DNA of 64,000 bases from Agrobacterium albertimagni AOL15 (GCF_000300855.1 NZ_ALJF01000002.1:248001-312000), one strand, 5' to 3'. Counted from the first letter of the stretch, positions 10,101 through 18,635 are shown. The notes: generated by a model from the letters alone, not told the origin. A program made the numbers and translations.

Positions 10101-12613
10101 AGGGTTGGGGCGACGAAGAGGCTGAAGATCAGAAGCAGCTGCCAGATGGTGGCGCCGACCGGTTCCATGGTGGCCCAGCCGAGAACCGAGGCGGCATACC
10201 AGGCGATCGGGGTCAGCGAGCGGCGCAGGTTGTCGACCATCTTCCAGCGGCCAAGGCTGGTGATGCCGCGACTGGTGTCGCCAATATAGGGAATGAGCTG
10301 CCAGTCGCCGCGGGCCCAGCGGTGCTGGCGCGAGATTTCGACCTCGTAGCGGGTCGGGAAGTCTTCGACCAGTTCGACGTCGGTGACGAGGGCGCAGCGG
10401 GCGAAGGAGCCCTCGAGCAAGTCGTGGCTGAGAACGCTGTTCTCATCGATACGGCCCTTGATCGCCGTCTCGAAGGCGTCGACGTCGTAAAGGCCCTTGC
10501 CGGTAAAGGTGCCCTCGGCCGTGATGTCCTGATAGACGTCGGAGACCGTGAAGACATAAGGGTCGAGGCCGCGGTTCATCGAGAAGATGCGCTGGAAGAC
10601 CGAGGCATCCTTGCCCGTGGTCAGCGAGGGCGTGACGCGCGGCTGCAGGACGCCGTAGCCGCTGATCACGCGGCCGGTCTTCTCGTCGTGGACCGGACGA
10701 TTGATCGGATGGTGCATCTTGCCGACGAGCTTGGTGACGGCATCGCGCATCAGGCGGGTGTCGGCATCGAGCGTCATTACGTAACGCACGTTTTCCGGCA
10801 CCATGTTGGCGCCCGGCAGATAAGACGTGTCTCGATCGCCGCGCAGCAGCAGGTTCAGCTCGTGCAGCTTGCCGCGCTTGCGCTCCCAGCCCATCCAGCA
10901 GCCTTCAGCTTCGTTGTACAGGCGACGGCGATGCATGAGGTAGAAGCGAGTCTTGCCACCAAAATCGTAACGGCAATTAAGCTGTGCGAGTTCGCGCTTG
11001 GCATAATCGAGGACTTCGAGATCGGCCGGGGTTTCTTCCGTCTGGCTGTCCTTCCAGTCGCTCAACAGCGCGAAATAGATCTCGCCATGCGGGTTGGTCA
11101 GGTAGTGGACTTCGAGGTTGCGGACGAGCTCATCGACGTCGTCGCGCTTGGTGATCATGCACGGCACGACGACGAGGGTGCGTGCTTCTTCGGGAATGCC
11201 CTGCTTGAATTCATAGCCGGTCAGACGGACGGGTCTGACGAAGAAGGTGACAAGCGTGTTGAACAGTCCCGTCGCGCCTTCGGATACCGGCAGTGACACC
11301 ATGAGCAACAGGACCAGGATGAGCGAGGTCGGGACGCCGGCGTGGTTGAGGAAGTACCCGATAACGGCAAGGGCTGCGACGGTGAGCGCAATGACGGGGA
11401 TTGCGATGGAGAGCCAGTTGAGCCGCTTGATGCCGTCGGTCAGGATCCGGGAAAGCGGCTGGCTGTAGCCGATGGCGTTTTCCAGCTCGGTCCGTCTGTT
11501 GCCGACGAGATAGCTTCCCACGTCGAGATGTCCATCAGGACCTACCGATTGTGTCGCCAGGTCAATCGCGGTCTGGGCAATCTCGATCTCGCTCTGGTCG
11601 CAGCGACGCGCCAGCCTTTCGATCGTGTTGCGGTAGGCATTGCGCGAGCCAAAATCCAGTTCGCGGTAATCAGTGTGCTGGCCGAGAACCCGGTCGACAT
11701 GGCTGACCTCTTCGACCCAGACCGACCATTCCTTGTCGTCGATCTCGCGCAGGCCGCGCACGATGTTGCCCATCGTGACATTGCCGGAGGAGAGGCGGTT
11801 ATGCTCGGCATCCATCGCCTCCTGGGCGTTGCGGCCGGCCGCTTCCAGTCGGCTTTCCAGCCATTCGACGGCAAAGCTCGTGTTCTGCGAGCCATTGCGC
11901 AGGCGGTAGAGGAACTGCGTGGCAAAAGTGTTGTCGTCGGCGAGCTGTTCGATCTGGCTGAGATAGGTTGCGGCCGCGACCGGGTCGTTCAAGCGGATGA
12001 TCTCGTCGGCCACCTCGTTGGCCCGGCGGCGCATCCGGCGCGAACGATCGACGCGGGTCGCGATGCGGCGGAGGTTTTCGACCAGCACGAAGCGGACGAT
12101 CGAGGGCAGCGCCCAGAGTTCACCGATCTCCAGCGTCTGGTGCTGCTGGTAGCCTTCGACCAAGGCCGTCATGCTTTCCTGGCTGACCGTCGAATGGGTG
12201 TGGGCCACGTAGAGCCAGGCCAGCGCCATGGTTCGCGGAATTTCGCGGCTTCCGATCTTCATCGTCGGCAGCTGCCGATAGAACTTCTTCGGGAAGTCGC
12301 GGCGAACTTCCTGGATCGCTTCTTCGATAACGTAGTGGTTGTCGAGCAACCACTCTGCCGCGGGCGTGATCGCAGCCCCGGCTTCGACGTCAGCCGCCGT
12401 CGCGCGATAGACGCGCAGGATCTCGCGCTCGTTTTCCTTGTGCCGGGCAAAGAAGTCGAAGTCCATCAGACCCGGGAGTTCCTCGACGCCGTTCAGCGCC
12501 AGGGAAGCGGCGCTCTCCCGCAACTCCTCGATCGTAAAATAGGCAGATCGAATGGAATCGTTGTGGTCGATCTGCTTGGTTTCGAGGTCGCGCGATGGGA
12601 CATGCAGCGTCAT
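4106..12613 (-). CDS. ndvB: Cyclic beta-1,2-glucan synthase (NdvB/ChvB)
   Basis: Giant inner-membrane enzyme of 2835 residues that makes periplasmic cyclic beta-1,2-glucan, used for hypo-osmotic adaptation and host interaction in rhizobia and agrobacteria. I see an N-terminal cytoplasmic region, membrane segments near residues 410-460, a glycosyltransferase domain (GT84 type) with 'DADTR' near 615 and 'QHRWARGDW' near 765, further membrane segments near 805-845 and 930-970, then a long C-terminal glycoside-phosphorylase-like region (GH94 type) carrying 'GDWNDGMN' near 2515. This matches the family layout and length (about 2830). The first ATG is at 12613; an in-frame TTG at 12643 would add ten residues, and neither has a convincing ribosome site. 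The gene is transcribed alone and faces pyc. Confidence 0.97.
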   Translation of the reverse strand: MTLHVPSRDLETKQIDHNDSIRSAYFTIEELRESAASLALNGVEELPGLMDFDFFARHKENEREILRVYRATAADVEAGAAITPAAEWLLDNHYVIEEAIQEVRRDFPKKFYRQLPTMKIGSREIPRTMALAWLYVAHTHSTVSQESMTALVEGYQQHQTLEIGELWALPSIVRFVLVENLRRIATRVDRSRRMRRRANEVADEIIRLNDPVAAATYLSQIEQLADDNTFATQFLYRLRNGSQNTSFAVEWLESRLEAAGRNAQEAMDAEHNRLSSGNVTMGNIVRGLREIDDKEWSVWVEEVSHVDRVLGQHTDYRELDFGSRNAYRNTIERLARRCDQSEIEIAQTAIDLATQSVGPDGHLDVGSYLVGNRRTELENAIGYSQPLSRILTDGIKRLNWLSIAIPVIALTVAALAVIGYFLNHAGVPTSLILVLLLMVSLPVSEGATGLFNTLVTFFVRPVRLTGYEFKQGIPEEARTLVVVPCMITKRDDVDELVRNLEVHYLTNPHGEIYFALLSDWKDSQTEETPADLEVLDYAKRELAQLNCRYDFGGKTRFYLMHRRRLYNEAEGCWMGWERKRGKLHELNLLLRGDRDTSYLPGANMVPENVRYVMTLDADTRLMRDAVTKLVGKMHHPINRPVHDEKTGRVISGYGVLQPRVTPSLTTGKDASVFQRIFSMNRGLDPYVFTVSDVYQDITAEGTFTGKGLYDVDAFETAIKGRIDENSVLSHDLLEGSFARCALVTDVELVEDFPTRYEVEISRQHRWARGDWQLIPYIGDTSRGITSLGRWKMVDNLRRSLTPIAWYAASVLGWATMEPVGATIWQLLLIFSLFVAPTLSLLSGIVPRQTDIVPAAHFQTLWSEVRSINAQVALRIVFIADNACMMADAIARSLYRMFVSRKLLLEWRTAASVQSAAQGTITSYYQNMRHAPILAILSVGVAALPGGYGYLIGLPFAFLWVLSPLLAWYVSQSAETEDSLEVPENVSYELRKIARRTWRYYETFTTAGDNYLPPDNFQETPEPVIAHRTSPTNIGVYLLSVVSARHFGWLSFEQTIERMEQTISTVERMEKHRGHLYNWYYTDTLQTLGPKYISAVDSGNLAGHLIAIASACREWAEAPSAHLQGNFDGIGDVGGILLEILEQLPDDRKTVRPLRKRLEERIIGFNTALAAVKREHEFASIRIINLAVLARDAQKLAANLHHEIRSEASAEVVRWTESLVSVCEAHIADTAFDLSNIDPLRQRLSQLSERARNLAFSMDFTFLFRPERRLLSIGYRVDARELDEACYDLLASECRLTSLFAIAKGDLPTEHWYRLGRQVVPIGARAALISWSGSMFEYLMPPLVMQERQGGILNQTNNLVVIEQMNHGRRLNIPWGISEAAFNARDHEMNYQYTNFGVPTLGLKRGLGQNAVVAPYASILASQYYPEAALENLTRLRKLGALGPFGFHDAVDFTPTRLPDGKKCAVVKNYYAHHHGMSIAAIANVAYNGRLRALFHADPVIEAAELLLQEKTPREIPVMSAKYEPQTPAKGQADLLRAEVRMIEDPATKDREVVFLSNGHYSVMMTATGSGFSRWNGQAVTRWKPDTTEDRWGTFLFLRDIATNEWWSATAAPRRAADEQTKVIFGDDKAEFFKTVGDISTSVECIVGTEHDAEGRRLTILNTGTEDRYIEVTSYTEPVLAYEDSDNAHPLFSRMFVKTEFGRRRDVIRAERNKRSPSDPDMCVAHLVVDSAGQGRPTEFETDRRKFLGRGRSLGEAAAFDPGANLSGSEGFTLDPILSLRRVVRVPAGKKVQVIFWTMAAPNREEIDQAIERYRHPDSFSHELIHAWTRAQVELRHIGITSQQAAAFQHLGRYLTYPDNHLRADPETVRKGLRSQSTLWPMAISGDFPIFALRINDDMDMDIAREAMSALEYLRRRGVVADLAIINERATSYAQDMQHALDQMADNLRHRLPGGRQHVFTVRDDLQDEGATLAVLAAARVVLHTRNGKVVDQVNRAVSLFATPRTIDGETEWAGLPPALPSPAKAASPVDGSDLDFWNGFGGFSKDGSEYVVRLNGSAATPQPWINVIANENFGFHVSAEGAGFTWSQNSRDYQLTPWTNDPVTNRPGEAFYVTDLGSGRAYATVSALNLDPAATFETRHGMGYSTFISQHGDLQIELTQTVDRERPVKLTKIRLKNASPEPRKFRIYGYAEWVLGNNSARTAPFILSSFDEETGALLASNPYDINYSGRFAFLAGPEQPDGYTTSRREFIGRNGTIKLPQAVARASGLTRSIESESDPCAAIAFDVELAPGQSRDMTFLLGECDTAEAAVDLVKTVRGSGFETILKANRDFWTGFTGKLSVETADKAFDNLVNRWLPYQALACRIFGRAGFYQASGAYGFRDQLQDTLAFLTVEPKLARRQILNAAARQFVEGDVQHWWLPQTGAGVRTMISDDVVWLAYAIDQYVSATGDETILAEQIPFIEGPQLTQDQHDSFFLPNVAAETADLYEHAARALDLAIARTGEHGLPLILGGDWNDGMNRVGIEGRGESVWLGWLLAATLERFRLQAEKRGDQDRSARWGDHATKLKTALETAGWDGEHYRRGYFDDGSPLGSNGSSQCQIDSIAQSWSILSGMGDPAHTEKALDSAVSKLVDAESGIVRLFTPAFEKPDIDPGYIGAYPPGVRENGGQYTHAAIWLGLSLVKAGRLADAWRVFELLNPINHAKTADEAERYRVEPYVVAADIYGGDGYAGRGGWTWYTGSAGWLYRFAVEGFLGIRRKGGELVVNPALPEHWQGFKAKVDIDGRMVDVAVTRTAEGYDVILDGKAQVASADLPPVPPPVKKPARKPKVKAAE

Positions 12614-12643
12614 GAAAAATAGGTTCTCGGTTCGATGGTTCAA

Positions 12644-12971
12644 TAGAAAGCCGTTGTGGTCCGACCGTCTGGTCTTCGCCGCCGCGCCTCATTGCACAAA
12701 ATTGGGTTGTTGACCAACAATCGAGGCAGAAAGAGGCCGTAATACGACGGCTAACAGAGGCGGTTGAACTCTCGTTGCGACTTTCGCATCCAGGCAGGTG
12801 AATTGGCGTTTTTATGCCTTATTTCAAGCTGCTGGCCAAGGGGCTTGCTCGCAGCAGCCGAGCAGCGATGAAGCAGGGTCAAACTTTGCGGGCAAGCGAT
12901 CTGTCGGTGAGGTTACCAGATCCCGAATGCTTCGAGCACCGAATGCGTGTTTGCGACGCGGGTCTGATTGC
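12644..12971. other. Intergenic region upstream of ndvB
   Basis: This 328-base gap lies between the 5' end of ndvB and the 3' end of the TetR gene, so it should carry the ndvB promoter and the end of the TetR transcript. I see no coding sequence with a plausible start. The only clear structure is the small inverted repeat at 12707-12720. The half near 12800-12970 shows nothing I can name. Confidence 0.6.
12707..12720. promoter_or_regulatory. Inverted repeat upstream of ndvB, possible operator
   Basis: TTGTTGACCAACAA has two perfect 6-base arms around a 2-base centre, about 95 bases before the ndvB ATG. This is where a promoter or operator would sit. Chance occurrence is quite possible, and no cognate regulator can be named. 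Confidence 0.3.
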
Positions 12972-13607
12972 TCAGTTCGTGCCCCTCAGCGACAATCCGC
13001 CCAGCATGGCCTCGACCGCATCCAGTGCGATCTGCGGCAGGCGTCCCTCGTCGAAGAGGTCGCTCGCGAGCGAATTCTCAAGCCACAAACCGTCGATGAG
13101 TCCATTGATCGCGACCGCGAGGTGGCGGACTTCGGAGAAGGGTGGTTCGTGGTGTCGCGCTGCCAAGACGGCTCCGACGAGGTCTTCGAGTATGCCAATG
13201 AAGACCATGTAGTTTTCCCGATGGATACGGGCGAGTTCCTCATCCGATCGCACCCGTCCGATGAACGCTGCCCAGAGGGACAACGCCTTCGGATCGGCAA
13301 TTGGTGGACTGACATTGGCGACGATGAAGTCATGCAGACGCTGCTGCGGGTTCGCGCCGGCTTCTGCCATGGCATCAACGGCGGAGCCGGTCATGCCCGC
13401 CAGCATTTCGCGATAGGCCGCTTGGACCATCTCGTCCTTGCCGGAAAAATAATGGCGGATCAAACCGCCGGTCACGCCGGCTCTGGCGGCGATGTCGCGG
13501 ACGGTTGCGCCTTCCAGTCCATGTTCGGAGACGCTGTCCAGAGTCGCTGCGATCAGGTCCTTCCGGCGCTCGGCTTCACCGGCACGCTGGAACGTGCGTC
13601 GTGTCAT
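12972..13607 (-). CDS. TetR-family regulator (BetI-like C-terminal type)
   Basis: A 211-residue cytoplasmic repressor. The N-terminal helix-turn-helix reads 'GATVRDIAARAGVTGGLIRH' then 'YFSGKDEMVQAAY', classic TetR; the rest is a helical ligand domain of the kind found in BetI-like regulators. The ATG at 13607 follows GGAGAG at good spacing; a longer frame back to 13739 would cross the divergent promoter. It is divergent from the M20 amidohydrolase with 137 bases between starts, so control of that gene and of itself is the natural guess. It is probably not BetI itself because no betaine genes are nearby. Confidence 0.85.
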   Translation of the reverse strand: MTRRTFQRAGEAERRKDLIAATLDSVSEHGLEGATVRDIAARAGVTGGLIRHYFSGKDEMVQAAYREMLAGMTGSAVDAMAEAGANPQQRLHDFIVANVSPPIADPKALSLWAAFIGRVRSDEELARIHRENYMVFIGILEDLVGAVLAARHHEPPFSEVRHLAVAINGLIDGLWLENSLASDLFDEGRLPQIALDAVEAMLGGLSLRGTN

Positions 13608-13670
13608 GGTGGTCTCTCCGGCACGGGTAAGGCGGCTTGTTTTCGTCAGCCGCGGACGTCTTTTTATACG

Positions 13671-13680
13671 GTTGAACAAC
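13671..13680. promoter_or_regulatory. Small inverted repeat between tetR and amidohydrolase genes
   Basis: GTTGAACAAC pairs GTTG with CAAC across a 2-base centre, inside the 137-base divergent promoter region. It could be part of a TetR operator, but the arms are short, so this is only a candidate. Confidence 0.25.
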
Positions 13681-13744
13681 GGACCGGCAAGTGCCACAGT
13701 CCGCGCTTCATTGCTCATGCCCAGACGACCGAAAGGCAATTTCC

Positions 13745-14908
13745 ATGACGATCCATGCGCCCAATGTGATGGCTGAAGTGCTCGCGACGCGACATCATCT
13801 GCATCGGTTTCCGGAGATCGGCCTGTCGGAATTCAAGACATCGGATTATGTCGCCGAGCAGCTGACCGCGCTCGGCTATGAGGTGACGCGCGGGCTTGCC
13901 AAGACCGGTATCGTCGCCACCCTCAGGAACGGGACGAGCGAGCGAAGCATCGGCATCCGCGCCGACTTCGACGCCTTGCCGATCCTCGAAGAGACCGGTC
14001 TTCCCTATGCGAGCGAGATACCGGGTGTCATGCATGCCTGTGGCCATGACGGCCATACTGCGATGCTTCTCGGCGCGGCGAAGATCCTCGCCGAGCGACG
14101 GAATTTCGACGGCGTCATTCACCTGATCTTCCAGCCGGCGGAAGAGAATTTCGGCGGCGCGCGGATCATGATCGAGGACGGCCTTTTCGATCGCTTCCCC
14201 TGCGATGCGGTTTTCGCGCTGCATAACGATCCGGAGATCCCTTTCGGCCATATCGCGCTTAGGGAAGGGCCGATCATGGCTGCCGTCGACGAGTGCAAGA
14301 TCACCGTCAACGGTCGCGGCGGTCATGGGGCAGAGCCGCAATCCACGGCTGACCCGATCGTCTGTGGCGCCTCCATCGTGATGGCGCTTCAGACGATCGT
14401 TTCGCGCAACATCCACCCGCTCGATCCGACCGTCATTACCGTCGGCGGTTTTCATGCGGGGGCTGCAAGCAATGTCATTCCGGAGCGGGCGGAGATGGTG
14501 CTGTCGATCCGCTCCTTCGATCCCAAGGTCCGCGATCAGCTTGAGCAGCGCATTCGCGCGGTGGCCGAAGGCCAGGCGGCGAGCTACGGCATGGGCGTGT
14601 CCATCGACTACGAGCGGGGATACGATCCAACCATCAACCACAAGGCGGAAACGGACTTCGTCCGCGATCTTGCGATAAGCTTTGCTGGACAGGACAAGGT
14701 CTATGACCTGCCGCGTCCAATGATGGGAAGCGAGGATTTCGCCTATATGCTCGCCAAGCGCCCGGGCAGCTATTTCTTCCTCGGAACGCAGCGGACCCCC
14801 AACGATCCGCCGCTGCATCACCCGCGCTATGACTTCAACGACGATATCCTGCCGGTCGGCACGACCCTCTGGGTGGAACTTGCCGAGCGCTATCTCTCGA
14901 GGTCCTGA
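13745..14908 (+). CDS. M20-family amidohydrolase / N-acyl-amino-acid hydrolase (hippurate hydrolase-like)
   Basis: A 387-residue zinc hydrolase of the M20D group that cleaves N-acyl or N-aryl amino acids. Metal-site motifs are visible: 'GVMHACGHDGHTAMLLGAA' (about residues 95-115) and 'IFQPAEENFGGARIMIEDG' (about 130-148), with a dimerisation insert and a C-terminal metal ligand region 'PMMGSEDFAYML'. The ATG at 13745 is chosen because the frame upstream of it reads into the divergent promoter. The substrate is unknown; catabolic or detoxifying deacylation under the neighbouring TetR regulator fits. Its last 19 bases overlap the convergent EamA gene. Confidence 0.88.
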   Translation: MTIHAPNVMAEVLATRHHLHRFPEIGLSEFKTSDYVAEQLTALGYEVTRGLAKTGIVATLRNGTSERSIGIRADFDALPILEETGLPYASEIPGVMHACGHDGHTAMLLGAAKILAERRNFDGVIHLIFQPAEENFGGARIMIEDGLFDRFPCDAVFALHNDPEIPFGHIALREGPIMAAVDECKITVNGRGGHGAEPQSTADPIVCGASIVMALQTIVSRNIHPLDPTVITVGGFHAGAASNVIPERAEMVLSIRSFDPKVRDQLEQRIRAVAEGQAASYGMGVSIDYERGYDPTINHKAETDFVRDLAISFAGQDKVYDLPRPMMGSEDFAYMLAKRPGSYFFLGTQRTPNDPPLHHPRYDFNDDILPVGTTLWVELAERYLSRS

Positions 14909-15870
14909 GCGGGCATTTTGCGCCGCTGGGCAAAGAGAATGATAAGGCCTGCGCCGGCGATCAGGATGGCGCCGGCCCAGACATTGGGTCCCGGAATGTC
15001 TCCCCAGATCGCGTAGCCGAGCGCGAAGGCCCAGACGAGTGCCGTATACTCCAGGGGCGCAATCACCGAGATCGGCGCGCGGCGCAGCGCCTCGAAAAAG
15101 CTCAGCTGGCCAAGGCCGCCGATGAAGCCGACGGCCAGCAGCATTATCTGCGTCGGACCGCTTGGCATCGTCCAGGAGACGATGGCCATGGGTGTCGTCA
15201 GCGCCAGGAAGAAGACATTCGTCATCGTCATCTGAACCATGCTGCTGGCGCTCTGGCTGGTGGTTCTGAGCAGTGTCGTGGCGATCGCCCAGCAGATGGC
15301 GGCGACGATGGCGAGGTAGACGGGCCAGCCCGTGGCGAGGCCTGTCGGATTGCTGGCGATGACCACGCCGACGAAGCCGGTGATGACAGCAATCCAGCTG
15401 CTCATGGGAACGCGTTCACCCAGAATGGGGATGGCGAGCAGGATCGCTGCGATCGGTGCGGCGAAATAGAGTGTCGTCAGGTCCGCGAGGGGCAGATGCT
15501 TGGCCGCGTTGAAGTAACAGAGCCAGGCGGCGAGCAGGAAAAGGCTGCGCAGCATCATCGGGCGAAGCGCCGGCGACGTCACCGTTTCCCGGCCGAGCGA
15601 GCGGCCACCGAGGATGTAACAGCCAAGCAGGATCGCAATGCTGCGGCAAAACAGGATCTGCCAGACGGTGGTTGTCTCCACCAGCAGCTTGATCATGGCG
15701 TCATGCATGGCAAAGCAGAGATAAGCGAGGCTGGACAGGAGAATACCAGCACCAACTGCGGTTTTCACGGAAGCGTCTTTCGGGTCGGGCGGCACAGGTG
15801 GAGGTCCGCAATGGCTATCTGTTTCAGGCGTTGGCCGGGTTCTGTCAATCCCCGTCCGGATCTCCGACAT
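14890..15870 (-). CDS. EamA/DMT-family transporter
   Basis: Inner-membrane protein of 326 residues with about ten hydrophobic segments in two repeats, the drug/metabolite-transporter arrangement ('AVGAGILLSSLAYLCFAMHD' opens the first, 'AGAILIAGAGLIILFA' closes the last). It has a polar proline-rich N-tail of about 35 residues. The first ATG is at 15870; a TTG at 15888 and a GTG about 34 codons downstream are alternatives. It probably exports an amino acid or small metabolite, but nothing in the sequence names the substrate. It is divergent from an MFS transporter across a perfect palindrome, and its 3' end overlaps the M20 gene by 19 bases. Confidence 0.85.
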   Translation of the reverse strand: MSEIRTGIDRTRPTPETDSHCGPPPVPPDPKDASVKTAVGAGILLSSLAYLCFAMHDAMIKLLVETTTVWQILFCRSIAILLGCYILGGRSLGRETVTSPALRPMMLRSLFLLAAWLCYFNAAKHLPLADLTTLYFAAPIAAILLAIPILGERVPMSSWIAVITGFVGVVIASNPTGLATGWPVYLAIVAAICWAIATTLLRTTSQSASSMVQMTMTNVFFLALTTPMAIVSWTMPSGPTQIMLLAVGFIGGLGQLSFFEALRRAPISVIAPLEYTALVWAFALGYAIWGDIPGPNVWAGAILIAGAGLIILFAQRRKMPAQDLER

Positions 15871-15924
15871 TGTTGTCGTTCGAAACAAAAATTTACAGGT
15901 GCAGCGCGCGGCGAGTGTTGTCGT

Positions 15925-15938
15925 TTAAATCGATTTAA
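15925..15938. promoter_or_regulatory. Perfect 14-base palindrome between divergent transporters, possible operator
   Basis: TTAAATCGATTTAA is self-complementary over all 14 bases. It lies in the short gap between the EamA start (15870) and the MFS start (15969). The CG-centred form resembles operators of LacI/GalR-type regulators, but no such regulator gene is adjacent. Confidence 0.5.
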
Positions 15939-15968
15939 TTAGAGTGCCCCCGACTATGGGAGCAGGAC

Positions 15969-17162
15969 ATGAATGAGATAGCCCAGACCATCACTTCCAC
16001 CGCCGCACCGACACCGATCGTCACCAGGGAGCGGGTTGCGGTTGCGCTGCTCTTCTTCCTCAATGGCCTCGTTATCGGCGCCTGGGCGCCCAAGATCCCT
16101 TTCTTCTCGCAGTCGCTGGGTCTTACGGAATTGATGCTGGGCGTGATGATCTTCGTCTTCGGCGTGGGGTCGCTGGTGCTGATGCCGATCGCCGGCATGC
16201 AGATTGCACGCTACGGCTCGCGTCGCGTGGTCGAGATCACGACAATCCTGTTCATCCCCACAATCGTCCTGGTAACGCTGGTCGACAATCTCTGGACCGG
16301 AGCCGTCGCCATTTTCCTATTCGGCGGCCTGACCGGAGCGATGGATGTGGCGATGAATGCCAATGCCGTCGAGGTCGAGCGCAAGATGCGCCGGTCGATC
16401 ATGTCCTCCTGCCACGCCTTCTGGAGCCTTGGGGGGCTCTGCGGTGCCGCGACCGGCGGTTTTCTGATTGCTTCCATCGGCGTCGTTGGTCATGTCCTGC
16501 TGCTGGCCGCCGTCTGCCTCGTGCTGTTCCTCGTCGCTCGTCCCATGATCCTCTCGGACGCGCCGCATCCGAGTGACGAGCAGGCGAGGGCCAAGTTGCC
16601 GATGACACCGCTGCCCTGGCTGATCGGCACGATCGCGCTGTTCTGCATGATCCCGGAGGGTACCGTTCTTGACTGGAGTGCGCTCTACCTGCGCAACGAA
16701 CTCAATGCCTCGACGGAAATGTCTGGCTTCGCCTTTGCCGCCTTCTCGTTGACCATGGCGGTCTGCCGTTTCGCCGGCGATTTCATCCGTGACCGTTTCG
16801 GAGCCGTCAACACGCTGCGCTTTTGCGGCGTGGCGGCGATCATCGGGCTCGTCATGGCGGGCCAGTCTTCCAGCGTCACCTTTGCGCTGATCGGTTTTGC
16901 CATCACCGGGATCGGCATCTCGAACATGGTGCCGATCGCCTTTTCGGCGGGCGGCAACATTCCGGGGCTTGCACCCGGCGTCGGCCTCTCCGTCGTCACC
17001 ACCATGGGCTATTCCGGCATACTCTTTGCTCCGTCTCTGATCGGGTTTGTGGCCGAGCACACGTCGTTGTCGAGTGTCTACACGGCGATCCCAGCTCTGC
17101 TGATCGTTGTGCTCGCGCTTTCCCGGCTTGCTCGCCATGCCGACCGGGCGAGCGGCCATTGA
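15969..17162 (+). CDS. MFS transporter
   Basis: Twelve-segment major-facilitator permease of 397 residues. The first helix contains 'VALLFFLNGLVIGAWAPKIP', and the loop after helix 2 has a basic 'MQIARYGSRRV' in place of the canonical MFS loop motif; a long polar loop near residues 190-215 separates the two halves. It resembles the YbjJ-like group of bacterial MFS proteins with unassigned substrates. An ATG follows an AGGA-like ribosome site. It diverges from the EamA exporter, so the two transporters may answer to the same regulator at the intervening palindrome. Confidence 0.85.
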   Translation: MNEIAQTITSTAAPTPIVTRERVAVALLFFLNGLVIGAWAPKIPFFSQSLGLTELMLGVMIFVFGVGSLVLMPIAGMQIARYGSRRVVEITTILFIPTIVLVTLVDNLWTGAVAIFLFGGLTGAMDVAMNANAVEVERKMRRSIMSSCHAFWSLGGLCGAATGGFLIASIGVVGHVLLLAAVCLVLFLVARPMILSDAPHPSDEQARAKLPMTPLPWLIGTIALFCMIPEGTVLDWSALYLRNELNASTEMSGFAFAAFSLTMAVCRFAGDFIRDRFGAVNTLRFCGVAAIIGLVMAGQSSSVTFALIGFAITGIGISNMVPIAFSAGGNIPGLAPGVGLSVVTTMGYSGILFAPSLIGFVAEHTSLSSVYTAIPALLIVVLALSRLARHADRASGH

Positions 17163-17293
17163 CCCGGACCGCCTATGTGGCCGCTCTCGCGCGGCTGCAG
17201 ACGCGCATGTGATCGCGCATCGGCGTGTTGCGGTTGACAAGCGAACGGCTTTGATCCACCTCCATGGCGATTGAGGCTTGCAGAGAAACAGCC

Positions 17294-18559
17294 ATGACCG
17301 CACCCCTGATCCAGCCCGCCGATGCCTTTGACCCCAAGCCGCGCCGTTCCTCGGTCGCGGTTGAAGTCGGTGGCGTCATCATCGGCGGTGGAGCTCCCGT
17401 CGTCGTTCAGTCGATGACCAATACCGATACCGCAGACATCGATGCGACCGTTGCGCAGGTTGCCGCCCTCTACAAGGCTGGCTCCGAGGTCGTCCGCATC
17501 ACCGTCGACCGTGACGAGAGTGCCGCTGCCGTTCCGAAGATCCGCGAGCGCCTGCTCCGGCTTGGCATGGACGTGCCGCTGATCGGCGATTTCCACTATA
17601 TCGGCCACAAGCTGCTCGCCGATCACCCTGCCTGTGCCGAGGCGCTGGCGAAGTACCGTATCAATCCCGGCAATGTCGGCTTCAAGGATAAGAAGGACAA
17701 GCAGTTCGCCGAGATCGTCGAAATGGCGATCCGCTACGACAAGCCTGTCCGCATCGGGGTCAATTGGGGCTCGCTCGACCAGGAGCTCCTGACCCGGCTG
17801 ATGGACGAGAACGCGGCCAATGGTTCACCGCTTTCGGCGCGCCAGGTCACGCGTGAGGCGATCGTCCAGTCGGCATTGCTGTCCGCAGAGCTTGCCGAAG
17901 AGATCGGCTTGCCGCGCAACCGCATCATTCTCTCGGCCAAGGTCAGCCAGGTGCAGGACCTGATCGCCGTCTATTCGATGCTGGCGGATCGCTCGGACCA
18001 CGCGCTGCATCTCGGGCTCACCGAGGCCGGCATGGGCTCGAAGGGTATCGTCGCCTCGTCGGCAGCCATGGGCTACGTGTTGCAGCATGGTATTGGGGAC
18101 ACGATCCGCGTTTCGCTCACCCCCGAACCGAACGGCGATCGCACACGCGAGGTCCAGGTTGCCCAGGAACTGCTGCAGGTCATGGGCTTCCGCCAGTTCG
18201 TGCCTGTTGTCGCGGCATGTCCCGGCTGTGGTCGCACGACCTCGACCGTCTTCCAGGAACTCGCCCAGAAGATCCAGGATGACCTGCGCAAGAACATGCC
18301 GGTCTGGCGCGACAAGTATCCGGGTGTAGAGGGCCTGAACGTTGCTGTCATGGGCTGCATCGTCAACGGTCCCGGCGAAAGCAAGCATGCCGATATCGGC
18401 ATCTCGCTCCCGGGCACGGGTGAAAACCCGGCGGCTCCCGTGTTCATCGACGGCCAGAAGGCGATGACCTTGCGCGGTCCGAACATCGCAGCCGATTTCG
18501 AGGCGCTGGTGGCCGACTATATCGAGAAGCGCTATGGCCAGAAATCGGCGGCCGAGTGA
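17294..18559 (+). CDS. ispG: 4-hydroxy-3-methylbut-2-en-1-yl diphosphate synthase (flavodoxin)
   Basis: Iron-sulphur enzyme of the MEP isoprenoid pathway, 421 residues from the ATG at 17294 (an upstream ATG at 17264 is less likely). Family marks: '[19 protein letters not shown]' near the N-terminus, '[15 protein letters not shown]', and the C-terminal cluster-binding part with '[13 protein letters not shown]' and '[18 protein letters not shown]', which supply the three cluster cysteines. Length fits the proteobacterial enzyme. Together with ispA at about 21-22 kb it puts two isoprenoid steps in the window, although they are not in one operon. Confidence 0.97.
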   Translation: MTAPLIQPADAFDPKPRRSSVAVEVGGVIIGGGAPVVVQSMTNTDTADIDATVAQVAALYKAGSEVVRITVDRDESAAAVPKIRERLLRLGMDVPLIGDFHYIGHKLLADHPACAEALAKYRINPGNVGFKDKKDKQFAEIVEMAIRYDKPVRIGVNWGSLDQELLTRLMDENAANGSPLSARQVTREAIVQSALLSAELAEEIGLPRNRIILSAKVSQVQDLIAVYSMLADRSDHALHLGLTEAGMGSKGIVASSAAMGYVLQHGIGDTIRVSLTPEPNGDRTREVQVAQELLQVMGFRQFVPVVAACPGCGRTTSTVFQELAQKIQDDLRKNMPVWRDKYPGVEGLNVAVMGCIVNGPGESKHADIGISLPGTGENPAAPVFIDGQKAMTLRGPNIAADFEALVADYIEKRYGQKSAAE

Positions 18560-18635
18560 GCGTGCTGGCCAACTTTTTGTTGCCGCAATTTCACGGTTGA
18601 CGGATTATCAGCCGAATCCTGGAGGGACACCGAGC

